Part shown: one piece after another, positions 55,747 to 64,000 of the stretch
Layout of the letters: each line of letters opens with the position of its first letter
Position numbering within the stretch: position 1 is the stretch's first letter
NCBI RefSeq assembly: GCF_024330105.1
Contig: NZ_JANDHW010000007.1
Location: 124,001-188,000 of the forward strand
Length of the DNA: 64,000 nt
DNA from: Coprobacter tertius
GTDB lineage: Bacteria > Bacteroidota > Bacteroidia > Bacteroidales > Coprobacteraceae
Reading direction: 5' to 3'
Program-made: the position numbers and the translations under genes
Notes under the pieces: model-generated
Told to the model about the DNA's origin: nothing
The model's input: the letters and a program-made list of their open reading frames with translations, nothing else
The model's database searches: none

Positions 55747-56499
55747 TTACATTTGCCTTCTTCTAAATTCGGCGCATACAATAGCCGTCGCTACACCGAC
55801 ATTCAACGATTCAGAAGTAATACGACCATAAGGATAATTAGGAATAAAAAGCTTATGAGTCATGTACATTTCAAGTTCATTCGATATTCCATTTCCTTCA
55901 TTCCCCATTACTATCATTCCGTAAGACGATAATTTTTGAGAATAAATGTCGTTTCCATCGAGAAATGTACCATATACAGGTATTCCTTTTACTTTCTCAA
56001 ACAAATCTTTCAACGGTAAATACAATACCTTTACCCGCGAGATGGCTCCCATAGTTGCTTGTACAGTCTTCGGATTGTATATATCTGCACACTCGGGAGA
56101 GCAAAATATATATTCTATTCCATACCAGTCGGCAAGTCGTACGATAGTACCCAAATTACCAGGATCTTGTATAGTATCTAATACGAGGGATAACGATTCT
56201 TTGACCCCATCGAAATCTAATGAATGGCTGGGGATACGATATACTGCAATAACATCTTGAGGAGAACGCAAAAGAGATGCCTTTTCGATATCATTCTTAT
56301 CGGCAACGACAATCTCATTCGCTTTAATTTTTTGATGTGTAGCCAACCAATCTTGCGTAGCCACCAAAAGTTCACAATCGAATAACCCAATCGTATCATT
56401 TACAAGCCGATTACCTTCAGCAACAAAACAACCGGTTTGCATTCTTGCCTTTTTCTGTGCAAGAGACTGTATATATTTAATTTTATTCTTTCCAAGCAT
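55747..56499 (-). CDS. TrmH/SpoU-family RNA 2'-O-methyltransferase
   Basis: A 250-residue SPOUT methyltransferase acting on rRNA or tRNA. An N-terminal substrate-binding domain (about residues 1-95, with QKKARMQTGCFVAEGNRLVNDT) precedes the knot. SPOUT motif 1 is DTIQDPGNLGTIVRLADWYGIEYIF; motifs 2 and 3 are MIVMGNEGNGIS and ESLNVGVATAIVCAEFRR. The exact nucleotide target is unknown. It is divergent from nfo with its own promoter, and it ends 1 base from the convergent small gene. Confidence 0.9.
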   Translation of the reverse strand: MLGKNKIKYIQSLAQKKARMQTGCFVAEGNRLVNDTIGLFDCELLVATQDWLATHQKIKANEIVVADKNDIEKASLLRSPQDVIAVYRIPSHSLDFDGVKESLSLVLDTIQDPGNLGTIVRLADWYGIEYIFCSPECADIYNPKTVQATMGAISRVKVLYLPLKDLFEKVKGIPVYGTFLDGNDIYSQKLSSYGMIVMGNEGNGISNELEMYMTHKLFIPNYPYGRITSESLNVGVATAIVCAEFRRRQM

Positions 56500-56517
56500 C
56501 CTATATCATTTTAATAA

Positions 56518-56525
56518 CAAAGATA
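56518..56525 (-). promoter_or_regulatory. TrmH gene promoter, -7 box TATCTTTG
   Basis: A perfect consensus on the minus strand, 19 bases before the start codon at 56499, giving a very short leader. Confidence 0.55.
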
Positions 56526-56590
56526 AATTATCTTTTCGATTTAAAGGTAATAAATACAATCGGGCTTTATCCAATCAGAATAAAAATGAT

Positions 56591-56598
56591 TAGTTTTG
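56591..56598 (+). promoter_or_regulatory. nfo promoter, -7 box TAGTTTTG
   Basis: TAGTTTTG fits TAnnTTTG, with TTTA 21 bases upstream (56566-56569). It is 34 bases before the nfo start at 56632 and lies between divergent genes. It also argues against a start at 56596. Confidence 0.55.
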
Positions 56599-56631
56599 TA
56601 TCGGACAAATAAAAAGACAAAAATAAATATT

Positions 56632-57474
56632 ATGAAATATATAGGTGCCCACGTAAGTATCTCGGGAGGAGTAGAAAATGCTCCTTTAAATGCAAAAGCT
56701 ATCGGAGCAAAAGCTTTTGCTCTTTTCACCAAAAACCAACGTCAGTGGAAATCGGCTCCCTTATCTCCTAAAAATATAGAAATATTTAAAGAAAACTGCA
56801 AAAAATTCGATTTCTCCCCCGATTACATTTTGCCACATGACAGTTATCTGATAAATCTGGGGCATCCTGAGACAGAAGGATTAGAAAAATCGAGACTGGC
56901 ATTTTTAGACGAAATGCAACGATGCGAACAATTAGGTCTTTCATTGCTTAATTTTCATCCGGGAAGCCATTTAAACGCTATTTCCCTCGAAACTTGTCTC
57001 AACCGAATTGCCGATTCTATAAATATTGCTTTAAACAAAACTTCGGGAGTAACAGCCGTAATCGAAAATACTGCAGGACAAGGAAGTAATGTAGGTTTCG
57101 CATTTGAACATCTCGCCCATATTATCGATAAAGTGGAAGATAAAACACGTATTGGCGTATGTATAGATACTTGCCACGCTTTTGCCGGAGGATATGATAT
57201 ATCTACACCAGAAGGATATAATAAAACGTTCGATAGATTCGATTCGATCATCGGATTTCATTTCCTAAAAGGAATACATCTGAATGATTCTAAAAAAGAG
57301 GTCGGATCTCATGTCGACCGACATGAATCTTTAGGTAAAGGAGAACTGGGAAAAGAAGTTTTTAGTACGATGATGAAAGACTCTCGTTTCGACAACATAC
57401 CGATAATCCTAGAAACTCCCGATGAAACTTTATGGCCCCAAGAAATAGAATGGTTATACAGTCAAACAAAATAA
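56632..57474 (+). CDS. nfo: Endonuclease IV, AP endonuclease
   Basis: A zinc-dependent AP endonuclease of base-excision repair. 280 residues from ATG 56632 ([18 protein letters not shown]). The TIM-barrel and metal ligands are visible: [58 protein letters not shown] and LETPDE. It precedes a threonine aldolase gene in the same direction. Confidence 0.97.
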   Translation: MKYIGAHVSISGGVENAPLNAKAIGAKAFALFTKNQRQWKSAPLSPKNIEIFKENCKKFDFSPDYILPHDSYLINLGHPETEGLEKSRLAFLDEMQRCEQLGLSLLNFHPGSHLNAISLETCLNRIADSINIALNKTSGVTAVIENTAGQGSNVGFAFEHLAHIIDKVEDKTRIGVCIDTCHAFAGGYDISTPEGYNKTFDRFDSIIGFHFLKGIHLNDSKKEVGSHVDRHESLGKGELGKEVFSTMMKDSRFDNIPIILETPDETLWPQEIEWLYSQTK

Positions 57475-57482
57475 AATATAAA

Positions 57483-57509
57483 AAGAGACACTTAAAAGCA
57501 ATGTCTCTT
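57483..57509 (+). terminator. Hairpin between nfo and threonine aldolase
   Basis: AAGAGACA (57483-57490) pairs perfectly with TGTCTCTT (57502-57509), followed by ATCTTTAAA. Probably the nfo terminator. Confidence 0.55.
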
Positions 57510-57532
57510 ATCTTTAAAAATATGATATATAA

Positions 57533-58555
57533 ATGAGAAGTTTTGCCAGTGATAACAATTCGGGAATACATCCCGAAATTATGAAAGCTATAGAATCGGC
57601 TAATAAAGATCATGCGGCCGGTTATGGAGATGATAAATGGACAACTAAAGCCACCGCTCTCATAAAAAACGCTTTTGGACCAACAGCCGATCCTTATTTC
57701 GTGTTTAACGGAACAGGGGCCAACACTGTCGCCCTAAGAGCCTGTACACAAACCTATCATGCTATTATTGGGGCAGAATCGGCACATATTTTTATGGATG
57801 AATGCGGTGCACCTGTTTTTCAAACAGGTTGCCAAATAATAGAAATACCAACTCAAGATGGAAAACTCACTCCTGAACTGATTTATTCAAAGCTTAACGG
57901 ATTCGGTGAAGTACATCATTCCCAGCCCAAAGTCGTATATATTTCTGAATGTACCGAATTCGGAACCGTATATACTCCTAAAGAAATAAATGCAATAGCC
58001 GATTTGATACATCCGTATGGCATGTATCTACATGTCGACGGAGCCCGATTATCAAACGCTGCTGTTTCTTTGAATCTTTCCTTCAAAGAACTTATTACCG
58101 ATTGTGGCGTAGATATACTTAGTTTCGGAGGTACTAAGAATGGAATGATGATGGGGGAAGCCGTCATCTCTTTTCGTCCTGAATTATCAGAAGGATTAAA
58201 ATTTATACGTAAACAATCCTGCCAACTATATTCTAAAATGAGATATACGACCTGCCAGTTCATTCCCTTTTTCGAAAGTAACTTATGGAAAAAAAACGCT
58301 CGTCATGCTAATAATATGGCTCGTTTACTGGTTGAAGGTATAAATGATATCGGAAAATTTATTTTTACCCAAAAAACTGAAGCAAATGTTATATTGGTAA
58401 AAATGGACCGACAATTGATAGAGGAATTACAGAAAAAATATAATTTCTATATTTGGAACGAAAATAACAATGAAATCAGGCTGGTAACCTCATTCGATAC
58501 CACAGAAGAAGATATCTATAAATTTTTGAAAGATTTAAAAGAACTATCCAAATAA
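57533..58555 (+). CDS. ltaE: Low-specificity L-threonine aldolase
   Basis: A PLP enzyme cleaving L-threonine (and allo-threonine) to glycine and acetaldehyde. 340 residues. The PLP lysine is Lys202 in LSFGGTKNGMM, and Asp169 in LHVDGARL binds the pyridine nitrogen. Also typical are SDNNSGIHPEI and GTGANTVALRA. No linked pathway genes; it lies between nfo and a convergent malQ. Confidence 0.95.
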   Translation: MRSFASDNNSGIHPEIMKAIESANKDHAAGYGDDKWTTKATALIKNAFGPTADPYFVFNGTGANTVALRACTQTYHAIIGAESAHIFMDECGAPVFQTGCQIIEIPTQDGKLTPELIYSKLNGFGEVHHSQPKVVYISECTEFGTVYTPKEINAIADLIHPYGMYLHVDGARLSNAAVSLNLSFKELITDCGVDILSFGGTKNGMMMGEAVISFRPELSEGLKFIRKQSCQLYSKMRYTTCQFIPFFESNLWKKNARHANNMARLLVEGINDIGKFIFTQKTEANVILVKMDRQLIEELQKKYNFYIWNENNNEIRLVTSFDTTEEDIYKFLKDLKELSK

Positions 58556-58575
58556 TTAATGTTACAATTAAAAAT

Positions 58576-58605
58576 AGCCAGCGGCACGTATTAGGTCCGC
58601 TGACT
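58576..58605 (+). terminator. Terminator of threonine aldolase gene
   Basis: CAGCGG (58579-58584) pairs with CCGCTG (58597-58602), extended by AG/CT with one mismatch, followed by GTTTTTAT. It is 20 bases after the stop. Confidence 0.65.
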
Positions 58606-58701
58606 GTTTTTATCTGATAAATATTGAATTCCGTCCAACACCAAATGTCTATCCAACGATATTATCACATTTAATCTATATAAAAAATGTCTATAGTTTC
58701 T

Positions 58702-61374
58702 TTATCGGGAAAAATATATTATTTTTCTCTTTAATCTATTATTAAACTCCTGCGCATTTATTAGATCTTCAATCGTAAGGTGCATACGGTAACGCCAGTA
58801 GTGTCGTGGATTTGCAGGTATATTTATACGCTCTTCTGTTGGATTCTCCCTACGCAAATCACTATCTACTGATAACCAATCCTGCAAAGGAAGAATAACG
58901 AGCATCGACGGTGACTGCAATTGCATATCAATTATTTTATCACAAATCCAGGGCTCGCAATAAAACGGAGCCTCGCCGGGTAATTGTAAAATCTCATTAT
59001 AAAACCGTTGTGTACGCCCACGGTCCTCTTCCCACCAAGCTCTGATATTACTCATATCGTGGGTAGAAGTCGTACATACCGATAAATACGGATAATTCCA
59101 AGTATTTGCAAACTCATGGGAATTATCTTTAGGCATACGCTGTATCTCTAAAGAAAGTATCTGTAAAGCCTGCATAACTTCGGGAACGCTATGTGGAATC
59201 ATCCCCAAATCTTCTCCACAAGGCAACATTTGAGTAGCAGAAATAAGGGGTGGCAATTTTTTCATTGCTTCATGCTTCCAAAATTCATTATGCCTATGAT
59301 AAAAGAACTCATTATACAATCGGTCATAACACCATTTTTCATAATCTGACAAGTCTTTATAGCTATAGGTATATTGTGAAGAGATACGGGGATGAAACTG
59401 ATTTTTACGTATAGGATCTTCAACAAACAAAACTTCGGCAACTAAACCAAAAAGCGCTGCCTTTATCTTCAAGCTTTTTTCATCGGTTTTATCATGAAAA
59501 TACTCTTCGATCTTTCTCTGCGTGTCGAATTCCGATTTTAACGAATAGCTTTCATTATGTGAAATAAGATACTCGTATTTAGCTTCTTCAACGTATTCAC
59601 CGAAAAAATCGGGAAGCATATACTCCCGTATATAAGGTCTTGCATGTCGTAATAGATTAAAATAAAAACCGAACGACTGCATTTCTTCATAAGAATAAGG
59701 AAGTGCCGGATTGAAATGTCCCATAAGGCCCTCTACCTCGGACTGAGGAATTTCCCAAATACGGAAAAAGCCCAGAATATGATCGATCCGATAAGCGTCG
59801 AAATATTCAGACATCTTACAGAATCGCGCTTTCCACCAAGCATACCCGTCTCTTTCCATTTCATACCAGTTGTAGGTCGGAAATCCCCAATTTTGTCCTT
59901 TTACAGAAAAAGCATCAGGTGGAGCACCAGCTTGAGAATGCATATTAAACAACTCGGGATGCGACCATGCATCGGCACTACTCCGACTAATACCGATCGG
60001 AATATCCCCTTTTAATACAACTCTTTTTTTATGTGCATAATCTCGGGTTTCCTTTAACTGTTTCGCCAAATGGTACTGTACAAAATAATGATAGGCAATA
60101 TCATAATAGTGTACATTACCGGGAGCGCAGAACTCCTCTATATCGGTTCTGTTATAAATAGAATATTCTTTCCAATATGTAAAATCAGAAGTATGATAAT
60201 AATCCCTGAAATAACAGAAAGCAGCATAGGGTATTAACCATTCACAATTTTCTTTGAAGAACAATTTAAAATCATCCGACTGTAGTAATGCATCCCCGTC
60301 CTGCTTAAAAATCTCTTTTAAATATGCTTCCTTGGTCAAACTTACTCTTTCATAATCGATCTCGGAAAGAGCATTCAGTTCTTCTCTTATTTTCTCGAAA
60401 CGAATCACAGAATCTTTATCTTTCAACCTTCCGACAGCTTCTACACGCAAATAATTGGGATGTAACGCAAACGTCGAATTTGCATTATATGGATAAGAAT
60501 CTACCCAAGTATGTGTCATCGTGGTATCATTAACCGGTAATATCTGTATAAATTGCATCCCGGTATCGGCAGCCCAATCGACCATTTTCTGGAGATCGTA
60601 AAAATCACCTATTCCCATACTTTTCTCTGAACGAAGGGAAAATACTGGAATAGCGACACCCGATCCTTTCCATTTTGGAAAAGGATCATTCAACATCATA
60701 CCCGTCTTAATCACACATTCGGTCTCACTGGGTTTCACCGTATCTACAAAACGATTGTCGCCTTCTTCCCAAGCAAGTAAAGAATGATTGTTTTTATCGA
60801 GAATCACAAACTTAAATTCATAGGGAAAATCAATTTCTTTTACCGGTATAGAAATCATCCATATAGGGTAGTGAGCATCATTGAGAACTCGTATTTTCTG
60901 TGTATTCCAACCGGAAGACCGGTCTATAACCCCCACAGCATTACCAGGTTGCACCATAGGTGCAAAAACATATAGAATCAACGTTCCCGGTTGATAAGGA
61001 GGCAAGTTCTCATTTTTGTCCTGTCTTGCAAAAATACCATGAACAAATGCCGATGAAAAAAAGGATTTATTATCAGGTTGTCGGCTCCATGAATCATAAA
61101 CAACACACTTACCCACTTTATTGCCAGGACTTAATAATCTACTTTTCCCCCACTCCACATCATAAACTCGGTCATACTCTTTTACTAAGTAGCGATATTC
61201 AACCGGTAAATCTCCCACAGACGTTTCCAGTTCATAAGTCCACTTACCATTTCCATTATACCGCATGGCAACAGCCTCTTCCTCTTTAAATTCGCCTAAA
61301 GACGGTAAATTTCCTGAAATATACAGTATCTGTCCCCAAAAAGTATGATATTCGATATTAAAAATAATTTTCAT
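58702..61374 (-). CDS. malQ: 4-alpha-glucanotransferase with tandem CBM20 domains
   Basis: A GH77 amylomaltase that transfers alpha-1,4-glucan segments in glycogen/maltodextrin metabolism. 890 residues, longer than E. coli MalQ (about 690) because of two N-terminal starch-binding CBM20-type domains (about 1-105, and about 125-220 beginning GTLILYVFAP). The catalytic region has SADAWSHPELF, the nucleophile Asp in AYRIDHILGFFRIW (near residue 530) and Glu in GEDLGMIP (near 720), and TSTHDMSNIRAWWEED. The layout is that of plant DPE2. A cytoplasmic location is likely; no signal peptide. Confidence 0.93.
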   Translation of the reverse strand: MKIIFNIEYHTFWGQILYISGNLPSLGEFKEEEAVAMRYNGNGKWTYELETSVGDLPVEYRYLVKEYDRVYDVEWGKSRLLSPGNKVGKCVVYDSWSRQPDNKSFFSSAFVHGIFARQDKNENLPPYQPGTLILYVFAPMVQPGNAVGVIDRSSGWNTQKIRVLNDAHYPIWMISIPVKEIDFPYEFKFVILDKNNHSLLAWEEGDNRFVDTVKPSETECVIKTGMMLNDPFPKWKGSGVAIPVFSLRSEKSMGIGDFYDLQKMVDWAADTGMQFIQILPVNDTTMTHTWVDSYPYNANSTFALHPNYLRVEAVGRLKDKDSVIRFEKIREELNALSEIDYERVSLTKEAYLKEIFKQDGDALLQSDDFKLFFKENCEWLIPYAAFCYFRDYYHTSDFTYWKEYSIYNRTDIEEFCAPGNVHYYDIAYHYFVQYHLAKQLKETRDYAHKKRVVLKGDIPIGISRSSADAWSHPELFNMHSQAGAPPDAFSVKGQNWGFPTYNWYEMERDGYAWWKARFCKMSEYFDAYRIDHILGFFRIWEIPQSEVEGLMGHFNPALPYSYEEMQSFGFYFNLLRHARPYIREYMLPDFFGEYVEEAKYEYLISHNESYSLKSEFDTQRKIEEYFHDKTDEKSLKIKAALFGLVAEVLFVEDPIRKNQFHPRISSQYTYSYKDLSDYEKWCYDRLYNEFFYHRHNEFWKHEAMKKLPPLISATQMLPCGEDLGMIPHSVPEVMQALQILSLEIQRMPKDNSHEFANTWNYPYLSVCTTSTHDMSNIRAWWEEDRGRTQRFYNEILQLPGEAPFYCEPWICDKIIDMQLQSPSMLVILPLQDWLSVDSDLRRENPTEERINIPANPRHYWRYRMHLTIEDLINAQEFNNRLKRKIIYFSR

Positions 61375-61514
61375 AACGGGTATTTTTATTGATTATAACA
61401 CTATACTTTCTTCAGCGGTTATAGTTTATACCATGAAGATACGATTTTTTCAAACTTTTAATTACAAAAACAAATTAAATAATCTGACATTTTCGTTCCC
61501 TTCAAACAAAAAAA

Positions 61515-61532
61515 GGCGAACATTGGTTCGCC
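61515..61532 (-). terminator. nrdJ terminator
   Basis: GGCGAAC pairs perfectly with GTTCGCC around a 4-base loop, with A-run on one side and TTTT on the other, so on the minus strand it ends with TTTTTTT. It lies 32 bases after the nrdJ stop. Confidence 0.85.
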
Positions 61533-61563
61533 TTTTCCATATTATGAACAGTTGTTCTTAAAA

Positions 61564-64000
61564 TTATCCACATTTCGAAGTACCGCAAGATGTACATATC
61601 AGACATCCTTCCTGATATATAAGAGTTTCCTGCCCACAATTAGGACACTTTTGTCCGCTAGCTTTGGTACCGTTAGGAAGATATTTTTTCAACGCTCTCT
61701 CAACCCCATTTTTCCAAGTATTAATAGACTGACTATCAAGTTCGAGACCAGAAACAAGTTTCAGTACTTGATCAATAGGCATCCCATATCTTAATACTCC
61801 CGAAATGAGTTTAGCATAATTCCAGTATTCAGGATTAAATTTATCAGACAAACCTTCGATTGTCGTTTTATATCCTCTCTTATTAATAAACTGAAAATCA
61901 TACCGTTTATTTCCATCTTCATCTACAGCTTTTATGATTTTCCCCTTTACGATATTCTTGGGAATCAAGATTCCATCCTCATCATCGGCCAAACCGGTAA
62001 ATATTTCATAAGGATTTCCGTCTTTCAATCCGATAAAAGCAATCCATTTTTCTTTATTATTCTGAAAACGTACGACGTCAGCTTCAAGTTCTGTCGGGCG
62101 TTTAGGATCGATATGTACGATATTTCCATCTTTTTTATCATCGCTTTTCGCAGAAATCAATACCCCCGAACGTGATCCGTCGCGATATACCGTGCAACCT
62201 TTACAACCGCACTTCCATGCCTCGACATATAATTTTCCGACAAGCTCTTCGGTTACGTCTGACGGTAAATTAATCGTAACACTGATAGAATGATCTACCC
62301 ATTTCTGTACACGACCTTGCATCTTGACTTTCTGCATCCAATCTACATCATTTGAGGTCGCCTTATAATATGGTGATTTCGATACTAATTCATCGATTTC
62401 ATCTTGAGTATAATTATTTTTTATTTCATATCCCTGGGTTTTCATCCAGGTAACGAATTTATGATGAAATACCACGTATTCTTCAAAAGCATCTCCCGAT
62501 TCATCGACAAAATCGACTCTCACTTTAGGATCATTCGGATTTACTTTACGACGACGACGATACACTGGCATAAATACGGGTTCGATACCAGAAGTAGTTT
62601 GAGTCATCAAACTTGTCGTACCGGTAGGCGCAATCGTAAGGCAAGCTATATTACGCCGCCCGTATTTCACCATATCCTCATATAACTGGGGATCGGCCTC
62701 TTTTATCCGCAGCATAAAAGGATTATTTTTTTCTCTTGCAGCATCGTATATTTCAAAAGCGCCTCGTTCTTTAGCCATTTCTACAGAAGAACGATAAGCC
62801 GCTAAAGCCAATGATTTATGCACAAATTCAGAAAAATCGGATGCCTTTTCGGTCCCATACTGTAAACCTAATGCCGCCAGCATATCTCCTTCAGCTGTCG
62901 TTCCTACACCGGTACGCCGTCCCATCAATGTTTTAGTTCTTATTTTCTCCCATAAATACCGCTCAGTCTGTTTAACCTCCTCAATTTCGGGATCAGAACC
63001 AATTTTTTCAAGAATCTTATCGATCTTCTCCATTTCGAGATCAATTATATCATCCATAATCCGTTGTGCAAGTATTACATGTTCACGGAATAAATCGAAA
63101 TCGAAATATGCATCTTTTGTAAATGGCTTAACTACATAGGAATAAAGATTTATCGCCAACAAACGACAACTATCATAAGGGCACAAAGGAATTTCGCCAC
63201 AAGGATTGGTTGAAACCGTACGGAAACCTAAATCATCATAGCAATCAGGTAGAGATTCCCGAATGATCGTGTCCCAGAAAAGAACCCCGGGTTCAGCCGA
63301 TTTCCATGCATTATGTACGATTTTTTTCCATATCTTCTGGGCATCTACACTCTTGGTAACCTTCGGATTTTTAGCATTTACCGGGTATTGTTGTAAAAAA
63401 GGTTCTCCCGATACCGCCGCTTTCATAAAATCATCACTGATTTTCACAGAAACATTGGCACCGGTCACTTTTCCTTCAGCCATTTTAGCATCGATAAATG
63501 CTTCAGAATCAGGATGTTTTATAGAGACACTTAACATTAAAGCACCTCTACGGCCATCTTGCGCCACCTCCCTTGTAGAATTGGAATATCTTTCCATAAA
63601 AGGAACAAGGCCCGTTGAAGTAAGTGCGGAATTTTTTACCGGAGTACCCTTAGGACGAATATGTGAAAGGTCATGACCTACGCCCCCCCTTCTTTTCATC
63701 AATTGTACCTGTTCTTCATCGATCTTAATAATACCACCATACGAATCGGCAGAACCATCCATCCCGATAACAAAACAATTCGATAAAGAACCGATCTGAA
63801 AATTATTTCCTATACCGCTCATCGGGCTTCCCTGAGGAACAACATATTGAAAATTCTCAAAGAGACTCATAAGCTTTTCCTCGGACAAAGGATTTTTATA
63901 TTTTTCCTCTATCCGGGCAATTTCTTTTGCCAGTCTCCGGTGCATATCACCGGGATTCAATTCATAAATATGTCCGAAAGAATCTTTCAAAGCATATTTA
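61564..64000 (-). CDS. nrdJ: Adenosylcobalamin-dependent ribonucleotide reductase (runs off right edge)
   Basis: Class II enzyme converting ribonucleotides to deoxyribonucleotides with B12 as radical source, oxygen-independent. The frame stays open to base 64000, reading KYALKDSFG at the edge; the first residues and start codon lie outside. Core motifs: SNCFVIGMDGSADSYGGI, the RRGGVGHDLSHIRPKGTPV loop, NPCGEIPLCPYDSCR (active-site Cys) and TIAPTGTTSLM. The C-terminus has zinc-ribbon-like cysteines (CPNCGQETLIYQEGC, CTSCGTSKC) including the redox-active pair. It is the class II NrdJ version with a long C-terminal domain. Confidence 0.97.
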   Translation of the reverse strand, partial: KYALKDSFGHIYELNPGDMHRRLAKEIARIEEKYKNPLSEEKLMSLFENFQYVVPQGSPMSGIGNNFQIGSLSNCFVIGMDGSADSYGGIIKIDEEQVQLMKRRGGVGHDLSHIRPKGTPVKNSALTSTGLVPFMERYSNSTREVAQDGRRGALMLSVSIKHPDSEAFIDAKMAEGKVTGANVSVKISDDFMKAAVSGEPFLQQYPVNAKNPKVTKSVDAQKIWKKIVHNAWKSAEPGVLFWDTIIRESLPDCYDDLGFRTVSTNPCGEIPLCPYDSCRLLAINLYSYVVKPFTKDAYFDFDLFREHVILAQRIMDDIIDLEMEKIDKILEKIGSDPEIEEVKQTERYLWEKIRTKTLMGRRTGVGTTAEGDMLAALGLQYGTEKASDFSEFVHKSLALAAYRSSVEMAKERGAFEIYDAAREKNNPFMLRIKEADPQLYEDMVKYGRRNIACLTIAPTGTTSLMTQTTSGIEPVFMPVYRRRRKVNPNDPKVRVDFVDESGDAFEEYVVFHHKFVTWMKTQGYEIKNNYTQDEIDELVSKSPYYKATSNDVDWMQKVKMQGRVQKWVDHSISVTINLPSDVTEELVGKLYVEAWKCGCKGCTVYRDGSRSGVLISAKSDDKKDGNIVHIDPKRPTELEADVVRFQNNKEKWIAFIGLKDGNPYEIFTGLADDEDGILIPKNIVKGKIIKAVDEDGNKRYDFQFINKRGYKTTIEGLSDKFNPEYWNYAKLISGVLRYGMPIDQVLKLVSGLELDSQSINTWKNGVERALKKYLPNGTKASGQKCPNCGQETLIYQEGCLICTSCGTSKCG

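Overview
The window is chromosomal DNA from a member of the order Bacteroidales (phylum Bacteroidota). The DNA is AT-rich and most gene starts lack a Shine-Dalgarno sequence. Many upstream regions carry the Bacteroidota primary-sigma -7 box TAnnTTTG, often about 20 bases after TTTG or TTG. The content is also typical: OstA-like and PPIase lipoproteins, a DUF3575/DUF3868/Mfa2-type pilus locus, an OxyR/Dps pair, B12-dependent methylmalonyl-CoA mutase and a B12-dependent ribonucleotide reductase. A gut, Coprobacter/Barnesiella-like relative is plausible, but the sequence alone does not fix the genus. I saw no rRNA, tRNA, CRISPR array, prophage, transposase or integrase.

Layout. 1-14,700 (all minus strand) is a conserved housekeeping block: trigger factor, ClpP, ClpX, RecQ, IMP dehydrogenase, three periplasmic foldase-type proteins, an OstA/LptA-like protein, and MutL, which is cut by the left edge. 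Transcription runs from trigger factor towards MutL, with separate promoters before tig, clpP, recQ and guaB. 14,880-17,000 carries a small RRM RNA-binding protein behind a folded leader, then dps and oxyR transcribed divergently from overlapping promoters. 17,171-19,903 is a soluble PAS hybrid histidine kinase. 19,978-20,053 holds a probable small RNA gene with its own promoter and terminator on the minus strand. 20,206-27,607 (minus) is a seven-gene surface-pilus (type V fimbrillin class) operon. 28,143-31,237 has a thioredoxin-fold lipid-envelope-type protein without its redox cysteines, methionine aminopeptidase and an aldo-keto reductase.

31,494-34,677 contains an orphan secreted protein and, convergent with it, a four-gene ECF sigma / membrane anti-sigma / secreted protein / outer-membrane barrel operon. 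34,901-39,123 is dnaG with an ABC-2 exporter pair. 39,348-43,366 encodes both methylmalonyl-CoA mutase subunits behind a structured leader. 43,706-45,023 pairs a small 4Fe-4S protein with a fused DoxD-DoxA membrane protein. 45,176-55,745 is a plus-strand run: radA, an FAD dehydrogenase, cstA, ileS, a zinc-less DksA/TraR-like protein, lspA, a DUF4296 lipoprotein and a small unknown protein. The right end has a TrmH-type methyltransferase, endonuclease IV, threonine aldolase, 4-alpha-glucanotransferase and NrdJ, which is cut by the right edge.

How the parts fit. The left block handles protein folding and turnover plus outer-membrane biogenesis. MutAB and NrdJ both depend on adenosylcobalamin; MutAB would place the host in succinate/propionate metabolism. 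The most interesting parts are the predicted small RNA at about 20.0 kb, the multi-lipoprotein pilus operon it borders, the ECF sigma-barrel operon, and the ferredoxin-DoxDA pair.
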